Assembly (NCBI RefSeq): GCF_010093535.1
Contig: NW_022985176.1
Coordinates: 690,665-754,664, forward strand
Reading direction: 5' to 3'
DNA: 64,000 nucleotides
From: Lindgomyces ingoldianus
Taxonomy: Eukaryota; Ascomycota; Dothideomycetes; Pleosporales; Lindgomycetaceae
A model generated the notes under the pieces. The model saw only the letters and a list, made by a program, of their open reading frames with translations, did not search any database and was not told where the DNA came from. This document shows, in pieces, positions 23,102 to 34,957 of the stretch; positions within the stretch are counted from its first letter, which is position 1, and every line of letters begins with the position of its first letter. Both the position numbers and the translations under genes were made by a program.

Positions 23102-24547
23102 ATGTATCTGGAATCTCACTCTAAAAGCATGACGAAAGCTGGACAGCAGTTTCAATGGCCTCAGGGTATCGATCGGACCGTTAGAAGGCCGGATTGGCTC
23201 GAAGATGAGTTTACCGTCATGCTCGCGTCGAACACTGCCCTACCACGACTACGGGAATCTTCTCTTTATCTGGGTGGGAATAGACCTGGCCTTCAAGTCC
23301 AACGGCCTTTTTTCTACCCAAAATCGCAGGTACAGAGCCCGGGAGAAGATGACCGCGATGCAGGACTCGTGTCAAAGGTTCCATTACAACAACAACACAA
23401 AGTCTTTTACTCTCCAGCTCCTCTGAAACCCGGGCGCCAAATCGACAAGCCTTACTACCCACAGATTTATGTTCCAGACTGGGACGCACGGGAACTTGAA
23501 GCTGTACTCGCATCAAAAGCTCATTACACGCTCAAGCGCTCAAAATATCCCCGGTACATCCCTCTCACACACAATCTCAGCTCACTTTCCGTCCCAATCC
23601 CAGCCAGTTAGCCCTCGCTAACAGCCACCCCATCCAGCGCCCTCGAACATCCCACCCGCATCTTCATCACCGTAAACAACACCCACACCTGGTCCCTCCA
23701 CAAAATCCTCCTCCAAAGCTTCACCTCCACCCTCGCAGGCCTAATATCGTCCTCCCAGTCCTCTACCCACCTCCACATCACGACCCCACCCTCCGCAGCC
23801 TCCCTCCCCGCCTGGCAAATCTTCACATCCTGGCTGTACACCCTCGACAAAATCCCCCTTCCCGACTTTACGCCGACCCGCCACCCCACCTGGACGACGT
23901 CCTCAATCGTAGAAGCCAGCCTTCTATCCTCCCATCTCAAGGCCGTGAAATTCGAATCTTATCTCCTCCGCCTACTCATGAAAGAGCTCTGGTACCACCC
24001 ACACCGCTTCCCTTCTAAATACATCACCGAACTATCTACGGGTATGGGAGATCGTACGGGTATGCATAGCTTCCTTAATGCGTATATCAAATGGAAGCGG
24101 GAAGCCGAGATTGAGACCCTCGATCCTTTTCGCTGGCGCGTGGAGCACTGGTATTCTCTGTGCGGACGCACGGTAAATTGGGGGTGTAATCATGGAATGG
24201 CAACGAGTGGGTGGGGGGGCGTGTGGGAGAGGCAGGAGGGGCTGAGAAAGAAGGGACGGGATGGACTGGGCTGGGGGGATTTGGAGTGTCGGGGGCATCA
24301 TGGGAGATTACCTCTGAGTTATGACAGGAGTGCCATGGAAGGGTGTACTTTCGGGCGACGGAGGAAGGTTGTGCATCGAGTGCATCGAGGCCCGTGTGTA
24401 CGGTTCTGTGAGAGGGGTTGGGAGGATGAAGATGAGTTCATTGAAGATTGGTGTAGTGGAGAGTTTCCTTCAAACGATTTTGCTGGGGATGTCGAGGTAG
24501 AGGGGGAGTTTCATGCTGGGCAGGGCGATGTGATGGATGTCATCTAA
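23102..24547 (+). CDS. BTB-like protein, frame interrupted by one TAG
   Basis: One plus-strand frame runs 482 codons from ATG 23102 to TAA 24545-24547, broken only by TAG at 23609-23611 (codon 170). The first part contains two similar units (RPDWLEDEFTVMLAS and VPDWDARELEAVLAS). After the stop the same frame continues with a BTB/POZ-like segment (TRIFITVNNTHTWSLHKILLQ, WQIFTSWLYTLDKIPLP), then FLNAYIKWKREAE and an acidic C terminus. I found no GT-AG intron of the right phase that removes the TAG. Options are a nonsense-mutated gene, a sequencing error, or a recoded/edited stop. The function is unknown; BTB proteins often act in protein interaction and ubiquitin ligases. Confidence 0.6.
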
Positions 24548-25210
24548 GGGTCTGCAGATGGGAGTTTTGTTACTTTTCAGGCTGTATGAAGATCATGTAC
24601 TGTATGGCAGGAGCAAAGGCCTAACTCCGAAGCTACCGTCAGGGTAGCAGAATTTCACTTTCTCCTGCATTCCGACACTCTTGATCTTGGGACTTGCCTC
24701 CATATCCAAATTTAAATTAATACTTTAATTGGCCAACTAGCAACCGACCAGCGTGATGCTAGTCACATATCAATCTCGAAGTGTCTTCAAACTCTTCTGT
24801 AACTAACCAGAGGTAGCGATAGTCTTAACCACAGTCTCTAGCTGGAGCCGTAGACCAACTCATGCTGTACCTAGGAACCTCAGCCTTAACAGTGAGAGGC
24901 CAACATATTCACCCAAAGTATGCATCTAACACATACTACCCACCGAGTTGTGGCTGGCAACTAACACGCCAGCGTACCTGCCACCCATTATCCAAGCCAG
25001 GGCCGACATACAACATGACGACCCCCATGAACGCCCACCACGACCGCCATGAATGAATGCCCTGACAAAAGTTCCATGAAAAGTTAACACAGATATACAC
25101 AGGTGTTCGTTCAGATCTGATAGGATTCCCGGTATAACGTTAGATGCGCTCAAACTCTTACTGCACACACATTAGAACAGCCCGGCGTCTTTGAGAGATT
25201 CGGTAGTTGG
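24548..25210. other. Intergenic between convergent genes
   Basis: No recognisable gene, repeat or motif. Confidence 0.5.
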
Positions 25211-26437
25211 CTAGAAGCCTCTCTCATCCAGGCCCAAGTCGTCATACTTGGCAACCTCAAATCGAGTGGGACGACGAGCCGCATTGTCTTCGTAACGGAT
25301 CGGGTCTTGTCCTGAGAGGCGTACAAGATGGAATCGGTAGATAGCTTTGTCGGCATTGACGAGGCTGTAGCCGACTACCGTATAGAGACCGTCGTAGCGG
25401 AATCCGCGAACAGGCCGGTACGGGTTGCTCTTGTTGAGATTCCATGACCGAATGACTCGGACGGCCTGCTTCACGGTATCACATGACTCAATCATGCGAG
25501 TCGTGTTCTCGGTGGGCGTGGAATCCTTGCTGTCTGTTCCGCTGTAGTAGATTTCGTCGCCCTTGTCTTCGTCTTTGTAGTTCGCATTTCCAGAAAGCAC
25601 GATAGAGTACGCGCCTTTATCCTTCTCACCATAGATACCAGCTTGTGGGGCTCCATGCGCGCCGTCCCGGACAGTGCAGAGTTGGGTGGGCCACCATTGA
25701 CCAATGACGAGGTTACCTTGTCCGTAGTATTTAGCTGACAACCTCCCGGGCCATGAGGGATCGATCCTATCAGCATTGCGCTTGTCCACCCTATTCTTGT
25801 CCTTGATGATGCCCCGCAAGGGGTCGACGGAGAAGATTTGCATATACCATCGGTTGTACAACTGAAGGGCGTCAGCTCGAAGATCGACAGGGAACCGAGT
25901 ATCAAAGATTCTAGGGAGGCCTGTATTGTCGAGCATATTCTTCTTTCGGACGATGTACTTGTTGACTTCAAGGAACTCGGCTTTGTGAACATGGTCACGG
26001 AGTTCCTCGATGAACTTGTCCAGTTGGTTGGGGCTCTCCTCCTTCTCGCAGCGCGCAATACAGTCTTTCATGCTATCAAGGGCTATGAGAGCTTGTCGTT
26101 CTGTGGCTTTCTTTGTTTTCCCTAGCATGTTCATCTGAAAACCTTGGGGTTTGAGGTCAAGATACCATGCTGGTGGGGCTTGGACCAGCGGTGTCTGGGC
26201 CGCTGGCTCTGGGATGGAAAGGGAAGAGTTGTCAGAACGAAGATTGGAGTCATATTTAGCGTCAGGTTCCAACGGACTCTCACGCTTTTGCTGGATAGTT
26301 GTCTCTTGAGCTAGCTCCTTCTCTACTGACTTGCCATTTGCTCCCTGAGCTTGGTCACGGTAAGCGTTGAGCTCTTTCATGAGGTGCTCATGGGTGAGAC
26401 CATGCTTCATGAGATTCTCATAGCTGAGGTCGGGCAT
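25211..26437 (-). CDS. SRA/YDG domain protein
   Basis: Intronless 408-aa protein. The N-terminal ~170 residues are polar, followed by a helical stretch (DSMKDCIARCEKEESPNQLDKF). The C-terminal ~190 residues match the SAD/SRA (YDG) fold: HGAPQAGIYG, YSIVLSGNANY, DKGDEIYYSGT, and the defining YRPVRGFRYDGLYTVV. SRA domains flip and read 5-methylcytosine in hemimethylated DNA (UHRF1, SUVH). Fungal stand-alone versions are common but poorly studied. There is no RING, SET or endonuclease domain in this frame, so it may act as a DNA-modification reader with partners. Confidence 0.85.
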   Translation of the reverse strand: MPDLSYENLMKHGLTHEHLMKELNAYRDQAQGANGKSVEKELAQETTIQQKRESPLEPDAKYDSNLRSDNSSLSIPEPAAQTPLVQAPPAWYLDLKPQGFQMNMLGKTKKATERQALIALDSMKDCIARCEKEESPNQLDKFIEELRDHVHKAEFLEVNKYIVRKKNMLDNTGLPRIFDTRFPVDLRADALQLYNRWYMQIFSVDPLRGIIKDKNRVDKRNADRIDPSWPGRLSAKYYGQGNLVIGQWWPTQLCTVRDGAHGAPQAGIYGEKDKGAYSIVLSGNANYKDEDKGDEIYYSGTDSKDSTPTENTTRMIESCDTVKQAVRVIRSWNLNKSNPYRPVRGFRYDGLYTVVGYSLVNADKAIYRFHLVRLSGQDPIRYEDNAARRPTRFEVAKYDDLGLDERGF

Positions 26438-27147
26438 CGTGGCAATTTCCAGACGAAAGCTCCGTTTCAGTGATCAACGAGACAGAATAGATTGCAACGT
26501 GGCTGTGGGAAAGTTAGCTTGTGTTGAGAGTGAAAGATTGTTATGGGTTGTAGAACCTGAGGATAATGGTCTGCTGAGATGTGGAGTTTCGATATGAAGA
26601 CTGGGTAGTAACCGGACGGGGTTGTGTCCAATGCTGAGGAATTTTTGCTGTTTGTTGATGTGGATGACCCGCTTCCCTAGTAGATTGCTTGCGCACACGT
26701 GAGCGCTGCGTGTCTCTCGTTGAAGGTTATCAGTCAGAGTATGCCAAGCCGCTAGTCAGGATCAAGACAGAGGCGATTCGCATCATTGACTAACGTCGAA
26801 GCTTCAGCACGATGAGGTACAAAGTCAATGAGCAAATGCTGAGGGGCGGTGCAAGAGATTGAGCACGTTTGAGTGAATGAATGTAGCCGCAGTGTTGAGC
26901 CGAACTCCGGCTTCAAGTCCAGGTGTAGTTGAACGACACAGATGCTAAACGGGGGGTGAAAGAAGCGGAAGACAAACTTCACTAGAATAGCCGAGCCTGC
27001 TGTCGAATGAGAACCAATGTTTTGAGTTAAAGTACATTATAGTGACGACGGGGGGAGGCATGAGCCCAGAAAGCATGGCAATGGACGCTGAACGATCATG
27101 AATATATACATACAGGTTGATATACGAGAAAATAGTGGCCTACACCA
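26438..27147. other. Intergenic
   Basis: Promoter of the SRA gene and 3' flank of the PAF-acetylhydrolase-like gene. Nothing else seen. Confidence 0.5.
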
Positions 27148-28810
27148 TCATGAACGCTCAGGTTCACTCCTCATCTCACCCAGTACTTCTCCTTCAACCA
27201 CTGCATCCACCAGTCCTTTATCTGTCCCCACTAAGTCTTCATTTGACTTTGCATCGGTGCTCAATGACATCCATGCCCTAACTGCATTCTTCTCCGTGCT
27301 GAGGATTGTCTCATCCTCAAACGGGCTGAACGTCGGTTTCTTGAGGTATCCATCATTTTCTTCATCTATTTCAAGGTCTCTAATGCTCGTGCTTGCGACC
27401 TCCTTGTTATTGTTCCTCAGAACCTGAAGAATTGCTCGCACGTTCAACCTAAGCACCCTTTCAGGTTCTTTAGCGCCGAAGATCTTTGTCGTAACCCAGG
27501 GAAACAGGATCCCAAAATCTGATTGTGAGAGATGAGCTGAAGCGATGGGGTAGAAGATGTGTGGTCCTGGTTGCTTGGAGTTGTCGGTCGGTGAAGGCTT
27601 GGCAATGACCTGTTTCGTTTCCTTGAAATTTGAGGTCCACTTATAGAAGGCTTCGCTCAGAATGGCTAGAAGATTTGATCCGCCTCCGGGAGAAGCATAG
27701 CAAGGCATTGGCTTCTCCTTCAGCCAGGCTGTTCCCGGGCTCTGGATAGGGAGCGTCCACAAATCCAAGAGTATCACTGGGGTTGTCGGTACTACTTGAC
27801 GGACTATTTCAGAAGTGTCCAACGGAGTAAATAATGGTTTGTAGCTCGTGCCATGTGGGTTGAAGCGGTAAAACACTGATTTCACAAACTGGACCATCGT
27901 TGCTGCGCCAAACGAATGTCCTGCGAATGATATGGATCCCGGCTCCTCAACTTCAAGGCGCTGTGAAAACATGGAGAGGATGTCATCCCGACCGTTCTTC
28001 GCACGATATTGGCCAAGGTTTTTCGGCGGAGCTCCTTTCTCTATTCTTAGCAGGGCGTCATGGATGAGCCCTAGTTCCCACAATCTTATTCTCAGCTGGT
28101 CATCTCTATTCTCGTAGACCTCGGTGGATGCTTTATGGGCCACCTTTCTATACTCCACTCTCCTTAGCCCGTTCTTCGCAGCCGTGACATTGATGAACGA
28201 TATCGGAGAGCTCCCATCCCTATGATCTGGTGCGATAACTACGATTCCATGACTCGCCAAAGATCCAACTAGGTGAGAGTACGAATTCCTTGAGCCCCCA
28301 AGGCCATGTGAGAATACCATTACAGGCCATTTTTTTGATTTTGTGGGTGGTTCTAGTAATGCAGCGTTGTTGTGGACTGGGATCGAGATGTAGTAGAGAA
28401 GCTGCGGAAGGACGCTGCACAAATCGTTAGTGATAAGCTAGAAGTTTATTACAGCATAGGTCTTACGAGAAGAGGTGAGAGAATGCAGAACTAGCCCCCA
28501 AGAATCGAGCATAGGCTCCAATATATTCCCTCTGCGGATTTGGTATCCATCGAACATCTCGCTGTTGCGCCTCCGATTGGCAAGGGTAGAATATACGGAA
28601 GGAAACGGTCGGTATATTGATAGGAGAGGGCTGTGCCGGTGATTCTAAGTCTGTGACTGGAATCTCGACATCGGTCGAGCCTACATGGTATGGGCCGGAG
28701 TAAGAAGGGAAACCAGGAGTCGGATTGAGCCGGCTAAGTAAACCCATCTGAATGTGATTCGTGACGTCGCGCTGTTTCGAAACAGCCTGGAGAGCACGGA
28801 AGAGCGACAC
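27148..28810 (-). CDS. PAF acetylhydrolase-like phospholipase/esterase
   Basis: Exons 28810-28467 and 28414-27148 (52-nt intron, GTAAGA...GTGCAG) give 536 aa. The protein is an alpha/beta hydrolase of the platelet-activating factor acetylhydrolase isoform II type (PF03403 group). It has an N-terminal FPSYSGPYHVGSTDVEIP segment, the oxyanion region VFSHGLGGSRNSYS, APDHRDGS, the nucleophile elbow GHSFG, and a candidate catalytic His in ASAHLSQSDFG. Animal members release short acyl chains from oxidised phospholipids; the fungal substrate is unknown. There is no clear signal peptide. The start could instead be the methionine 21 codons downstream (MGLLSRLNPTPGF), which resembles the usual family start. 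Confidence 0.85.
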
Positions 28811-29417
28811 GGTGAAAAGGTCTGTAGTGCAAAGTGGAAGTTGGAGACTAAGAATTTGAGCGAGAGTGATGATGTAGTTCCGCCACTAAAGAAGGAACAA
28901 GGCATTCGGCACGCGACAGCAAAGCCCGGAACCTCGGAACTGCCGGACGTGATTAGTAACAAACTAGTCCCAGATGGTGTTCCAACGCATGAGACGTTTC
29001 TATGCGTCCTGAAATTGAGCCGCAGATGAATATCACGTTCGGAAATTCTGACAAAAGGCTGCAAATTATGGTGGAATCCCCAGAAATATTGAACCCGACA
29101 TCCTGCTAGGCTCTTTTTGTCAATGGCTGAAATACCATATTTTAGCGCCCCCATGTAACACTAGCATGGACAATTGAACCGATTCTGGAGTAAGGCAGAG
29201 TGTTAAGAGAATACAGCTTCCCTCCTTAAAACAGATCGAGCATGCTCTGAAGCATGTACTAACTTGAAATATACTATAGTGCGTCTGAATCAAAGCGCAA
29301 GGACCTCTCATCAATTCAAGTAATTCAATCAGCAGACGCAAAGGACTGCAGCCGGGTATCAATATTCCATCTTTTGAACTCTAAACTAGGTTAATGAGGC
29401 AAATCCGGGCGAATCTT
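28811..29417. other. Intergenic
   Basis: Upstream of the PAF-acetylhydrolase-like gene and downstream of the Artemis-like gene. No supported gene. Confidence 0.5.
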
Positions 29418-31888
29418 CTACAGTTCTTTCTCCTCGTTTTCCTTTCTCGTTGACACTAAACCACCCATCTCTAACCAAGTCATGTCAATGCCAAGAGCGG
29501 CATTGTAGGCTATCTGACGACTCTTTGACGAAATTTTAGGTTCGGTTGATGAAATAGAAGTTCGGTGTGAGGAGAAGGAGAGTGAGGCCAATGGGGTGCC
29601 TAAATTTGGGTATTGTGTTTTCGATGGCCCTGGGCGAGGGTGAGAGTCGGGCATAGTGATCACATCGTGTTCACGCTGAATCGCCACGGCTATAGGGAGC
29701 GCGCTGGCAGCGCATTGCTGGAGGGTTGAAGTCATTGGAATGTCAGCGTGTCCGGCTTCGATATTAGGGGTATGATGACTGCAGTTTCGTGAGTCCGCTG
29801 GAGTGACGGATGTGATCACCCCCATGTGGCGCTCCGTAGTCACAGCGTCTTTCTCAGTGCGACTTCGCTTTGGCGTTACGTGATCCATAATATCCGAAAT
29901 TCCCTCACTCCTTTGGGTCTCGTCGTGGTTATATTCCCTTTTTCGGCGGCCAACCCGTTCTCGTTGTGTTCTCAACTCATACACCTCCATCATCTCCGTA
30001 TCGTGCCGAAAAACGTTCGCAGAGCAGAATTCTCCAAAAAGATTTCGCATACCAAGAGCAGGGGTCCAATTGTCCTCGTCCATGGTGCAAGGATAAATGT
30101 CCCTGGGTTTAAAAGCACTGACAAGAGTACATAGTTCTGAGAACGATGAATGTCGAGAGTATGGAAAATGGATTGTCTCATTCCGCTGTTCTTCCGTCTC
30201 GTTTGTCCTGATAATATGAGTAGATAGGACTGATATAAGAGTTTGTAAGGATAAGTCGTCTTGGTTTCCTTGGCTCTCCTTCTGCAGGCCCATCCCTAGG
30301 TTAATCCTGCCCTTCTTTTCATTGAGCGCTTGTTGTAGGAGCACTACGACCTTTGAAAGCAACTCTTGGTCCTTAATCTTACTCGCACATAACTCTATTA
30401 GCTTCCCTACATCTTCTACATCACCTGCTTCCAGCTCATCGATTTGATCCAAATCGCCTTTCCCACCTCCAGCTCCGACTTCGGCGATCTCGGTTCCGTG
30501 GGTTCGGGTCACAATAGGTATGATGTGTACAACTCTTGCATCTGTGTCTCGATCCACGACTGGACAACCCATGCCACGTTCACAACTGTGGAGACGAACA
30601 TCTGGTTGCGAAGTTAAACAGCCATGTTGCTCGTGGTTGCCGTTCATGAAGCCGCATAACGTTGGCGCTTCGCGAATGTAAACCCCGCTCTTTAGGGGAG
30701 ATAGAGATGAGTATATTCCAAAGCGGTAGGTGTCCACATGAATTTGACTTCGGAGGAAGGTAGAGAGCGCTATCCAGACATTCTCATAGCCAAACGTCCA
30801 GGAGTGGAAATAGAAGATTGTGTCCTCTGGGTATTCCCCGACCTTTTGAAGGAGCTCGCAAATGCCCTCTGCTTTTGAAGGGAATTCACAATAGGGTTCA
30901 GATTTTGTTGCAAAAGTGGTATCTAGATATATGCAGTCCAAACGACGAAGCCCAAGGGTGTATGGCAAGAGCACTGGGTTCTGGACCAGGGTGTTCACCC
31001 ACCAAGTCTCGGCTCGAATGTCGCCAGTGTAGAGAACTGCCTTCCCGCCACCTTCTATTAGGAACATGACTGCCCCTACACAATGATTTGCGTCAAATAG
31101 GGTTACCCGGATCTCATTGCCAGGTGAGAGTTCTATTACTGTTGGAGTTTCTAATGGAAGTGGCTTCGCCAGCTTCCCCATGTGCTTGCCGTAAGTCACG
31201 GTGCGGCTTTCTAGTATCCGGCGTGAAAAGTTGACTCGATGGTAGTACTTCTCGAGACGCAACAATATCTAGATTCAGTCAATTAGCCATATAGTTCAAG
31301 AGATGCTACGTTATACAGCATGTAATTGCATGGGACAAAAGATGACCGGGGTGAGGTTAGTTTGTTACACCCCTACTAGAGTGGAGATGCTCTCGCAAGG
31401 ATTCTAATTTCTGTCCTAAATCAGATCCTTGTCAAATTGTGTAGTATGCGCTAACATGCAGGAGAATGTGGACGAAAACTCTCAACCTCTTGGGAACCTT
31501 GGACTGTTGCAAGAAACGTGTATGTGTAGTGGTGGTGTCTCGGCACAAGAAATCATGTCTCAATAATAAACTACTCCGGGCTTGAATCCGATACAGAGGA
31601 TGGCCTTAAATACAAGACGAATACTAGCAAGGTTTCAGCTTAGCCAACACTTACCTCTCGCGTGGCGGCTGAACAGTACACGAACGGTGCCCGTAAGGAC
31701 TCAAGCCCGATGAGGTGGTCGGAATGGACATGGCTGAGGAAGCAGGCCAACGGCGGCCTGTGATCTGGTTGGTGTCGAAAGTAGTCGATTCTGATTTGAG
31801 GAAACTCTAGATGTATGCAGTCAGAGCTGTTGGAGTTACAGATGGATGAAACGGGCTAACCGTGAATGATGCCTTTAAAGGTCGACAT
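29418..31888 (-). CDS. Artemis/SNM1-like DNA-repair metallo-beta-lactamase nuclease
   Basis: Exons 31888-31861, 31806-31655 and 31268-29418 give 676 aa; introns are 54 and 386 nt. The protein starts directly at the beta-lactamase fold (MSTFKGIIHEFPQIRIDYF), as in Artemis. The metal-binding HxHxDH motif is HVHSDH at residues 35-40. DANHCVGAVMFL and YTGDIRAE follow, then a beta-CASP/DRMBL region with SAFKPRDIYPCTMDE. The C-terminal ~200 residues are polar and probably disordered. The family includes PSO2/SNM1 (crosslink repair) and Artemis (end processing); the N terminus favours the Artemis-like branch. The second intron is unusually long for this window. Confidence 0.87.
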
Positions 31889-33358
31889 CAGACGGCCACA
31901 CAGGAAGTATGTGCCGACGCGGCGCTGTCATTACAGACAGGTTGCGAGAGGGACAAGAAGGCAGAGCTAGATATGATGGCCGAATGAAGTAGTCGGTGAA
32001 GCAAAGGTGTGGTGGTGGCGAACGGGGAGGATGTGTTGTTCCGAGCTGTTGGTAAGCCCGGCACACTGATTGGCGCTGACGATTCCACCACGGGAGGCTT
32101 GATCCTTTCACGATCTAATCCGTCCACGGCAGGTTGGTCTCTTCATCTCGCGTTGGGTCCGATCAGCCATGGCATGCACGTCTGGCTCTCAACCACAGCT
32201 CTCAATTCCAAGGCCATTGTCCCCCCAAAGGTATGCGATATTAGGAGGCAAGAACAAAAGAAGTGGCGCCGCCCGGCCTGCATCCTGGTGCATTCTGCGG
32301 CATCGAGCGGCGTCGAGCCAGGCCAGTCGTTCCCCATATCCCCAATTTGCAGTGCCAACCATGCGCCCTTGCCGGGCTCCTCTGGGCACCATCTCGCTGG
32401 CCAAGCGGAAAAGGTGCCGGATAAGTCGCGTCGATTGGCGGACAGACGGCCAGAATGGTCATTTGTACAGCTCACAACCGCATCGTTGACCGCGACGGCT
32501 GCCCAATGTGCGTGTTACACAGGGAACGGCGTGGTCATGAGTGGCCGTGGTTTGAAAAAGGCCCGGACAGGGTCCCTTCGCCAGCGATGCGCTGCAGCCC
32601 CGGCCCTAGCTGTCTTGCATCTTAGGAGGATCTAATGTCGGGAGTCCGTAGTTGGAATTATAAGTACAGGCGGTGAAGCTTCTGCTTCGAATTCCTTCTC
32701 TCTCTTCCCTCTTCCTTCCGTCCATCTGTCGTCTCCCTCGGTGCACACTCCTTCGACCCGCGACTAAACGCCTCCCGACTAACCGCGCCCTGACCGTGTC
32801 CCGCTGCTCGTCACCTCACGAAACGCCCCCCAAAAAACGGATTCCCCCTTTCGAAACCAGGGCCGGTCAATAAGGAGGCCGTCCGTGCAGCGATCCAGGC
32901 ACAAGTCGCAGCAGTCCTGCAGCAGCTTGCAGACGAGCGTCTTCGGACTTCAACTCAGTGCTCTAAGTTCTGCAAACGTGTAAGGCAGAGGCATCAGCGA
33001 GCGACGTCACCTGGAACGCTTATAGAAGCGGTCTGACGGCACAAGATTGTGTGGCCGCATTCCAGGCAGTGTCAAGCCAGAGTCACGCCCCAAGTGTCAG
33101 CAGCTCTCTTCAAGAACGGAAATCACATAATCCTTGGATCACCCACCCGCCACCGCCTTCCGCAATTCACTTGGTTCCACGGTGCATGCCTCTGCAAACA
33201 GGAGAAACCTAGGTACGGCCCTCATTGCATCACTCCGCCAACATCGAAATCGGCCTTGCGCATATATAAAAGATCCACAACATTAACAACACGAGAGCTG
33301 CGAGCGCTTCTCAATCCTCGCAACCTTCTCCCAGAAATCTCCGCACACCACCACCACA
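31889..33358. other. Intergenic 1.5 kb, GC-rich in part
   Basis: Divergent promoters of the Artemis-like gene and the gene at 33359. About 32.0-32.6 kb is open in several frames on both strands because of composition; no domain is recognised, and no gene is called. Confidence 0.5.
33263..33270 (+). promoter_or_regulatory. TATA box
   Basis: TATATAAA followed by AG, 88 bases before the ATG at 33359. Position and sequence fit a fungal TATA promoter. Confidence 0.5.
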
Positions 33359-34156
33359 ATGCACCGCAAACACCAAATCTCAGCCCTTGTCTACAGCATG
33401 CTGTACCCAAGTCCCTCGCCCACAGACCCTCCGAATTTTGCCCAGCATCTCGCAAAATTCCTCGTGGGCGAAGTGCGCATAGAAACAGCCACTTTCTATG
33501 GTTCTCTAGACACCATTGAAGCGCGATACCCTGGCCTGAACTATGCACATGCTCCCCATAGAAAGCGATTAGGCCGCTTCCCGCACCACAAGAAGCTGTT
33601 CGAAGCGTTTGACAAGCTAGGACTTACTGAGAGCGAGATCCAAGGCTTCTGCAGATGGGAAGGCACGCTCTGGGCCCGGGAACGCTACGAGCGCGACGAG
33701 GGTGTTCATGTTAGGGATACAACGGGTATGGAGATTGGCGAGTGGGTAGACCGCCGCAAGCACAGGATATCGGCACGCAACAAGAGCATCAACGTGAAGA
33801 CGGATATCGAGGTTGAGATTGAGGAGGTGCCGCCGACGGAGGAGATGATTGGGCCGCAACAAACAGTCGCTGGAGATACGGAAATGCGGGACGAGGACGA
33901 CGAGAGCGACGAAGAAGATGAGAGCGTGGGATTCGAGTTGAACCAACGCCTCCTCCACGCAGCAGCCATGAGGGAACAGGGCGTCAACGTAGCCATGGAT
34001 CCAGAATGGGAGGATTACCTCAAGGAAGCCCAGGAACGGGGTGAGCTCAATATCGAGGCCACACAGGAAGCTCTGCGGACCATGGCCGCGCAGCTAGCCA
34101 ACGTGAACCAGCCCGACTCGAGTCAAAGTTACGAACCTCCGGCGGCACCAGCATAA
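33359..34156 (+). CDS. Conserved-looking fungal protein, function unknown
   Basis: Intronless 265-aa ORF with good coding character. Residues 1-~110 are ordered and contain aromatic and charged motifs (IEARYPGLNYAHAPHRKRLGRFPHHKK, here shortened in meaning to a basic patch; FCRWEGTLWARERYE). Residues ~150-185 are very acidic (DEDDESDEEDES). The rest is helical and polar, with no signal peptide or membrane segment. I do not recognise a named family. A TATA box sits 88 bases upstream and the ATG follows a CACCACAATG context. Confidence 0.7.
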   Translation: MHRKHQISALVYSMLYPSPSPTDPPNFAQHLAKFLVGEVRIETATFYGSLDTIEARYPGLNYAHAPHRKRLGRFPHHKKLFEAFDKLGLTESEIQGFCRWEGTLWARERYERDEGVHVRDTTGMEIGEWVDRRKHRISARNKSINVKTDIEVEIEEVPPTEEMIGPQQTVAGDTEMRDEDDESDEEDESVGFELNQRLLHAAAMREQGVNVAMDPEWEDYLKEAQERGELNIEATQEALRTMAAQLANVNQPDSSQSYEPPAAPA

Positions 34157-34957
34157 GATCTCCGCGCTTCTCTGGGATCGATCTTTTCCCTTCCATTTCC
34201 GAATCTGATTTGTTGAACGAGCTTGATACTTTGTTTTCCATGCATTAGCATACAATACCCCGTTCTGATTTCCCCACCACACCACAACACACCACTCAGC
34301 CCCTCATGTGGAATACCCCACGCCTTCGCCCCTCCCCCAGGTCTACGCCTGTTCCTCTGATCGCTCGGTCTCTCCTATTCATATCCATCCACCCGGTATG
34401 ATTTTTGTCAGTTTCATGATGGACTACATGGATGGCGCACGTCCTGATTTCTCTTAAAAAAGCGGCGTTCGGCACATGCTAGGATACCCGGGTGATGTTT
34501 GTGAATCACTTCCGGATGATATTCCTGGCCTTGGTTGGTTATGGGTTATGGCTTTTGGTTTTGGCTTTCGCTTCTGTTCGTATGCCGTCGTCTGTAGATA
34601 GACTGGAGAGGAAGGTTTTAGGATCAGGGTTGGGAAACCGGTATAATCAGGATAAGACAGCATTTATAATTGGAATTAGCTCCGTTACTATCTACTTTGA
34701 TGTTTTATAAGGGTTTGGCGTATATGTATGTGTTGCTGTCAACTCTGAAGTCTGGCGTTCTCGATTGGGATTGCCTTTCGGTAGAGGTACCGATACAGTG
34801 GCTAGCTGTCTGTTGATCCCAAGCCCTCGGATTCCAAGCCCTTACTGACGGTCGAGAATGTAGCGGTTACCCTTGAGCATCACATGTCCTCACCAGCCAC
34901 TCCACTCCGACTATCCGAAGGGAGCGGCGATTTTACATGCGCGTACATGTGAACCGC
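34157..34957. other. Intergenic between convergent genes
   Basis: 3' flanks of the 33359 gene and CSN7. Nothing recognised. Confidence 0.5.

Noticed and set aside
32009..32635. 208-codon plus-strand frame
   Set aside because: Region is GC-rich and open in several frames on both strands; the translation has no domain and no codon-use contrast with the other frames.
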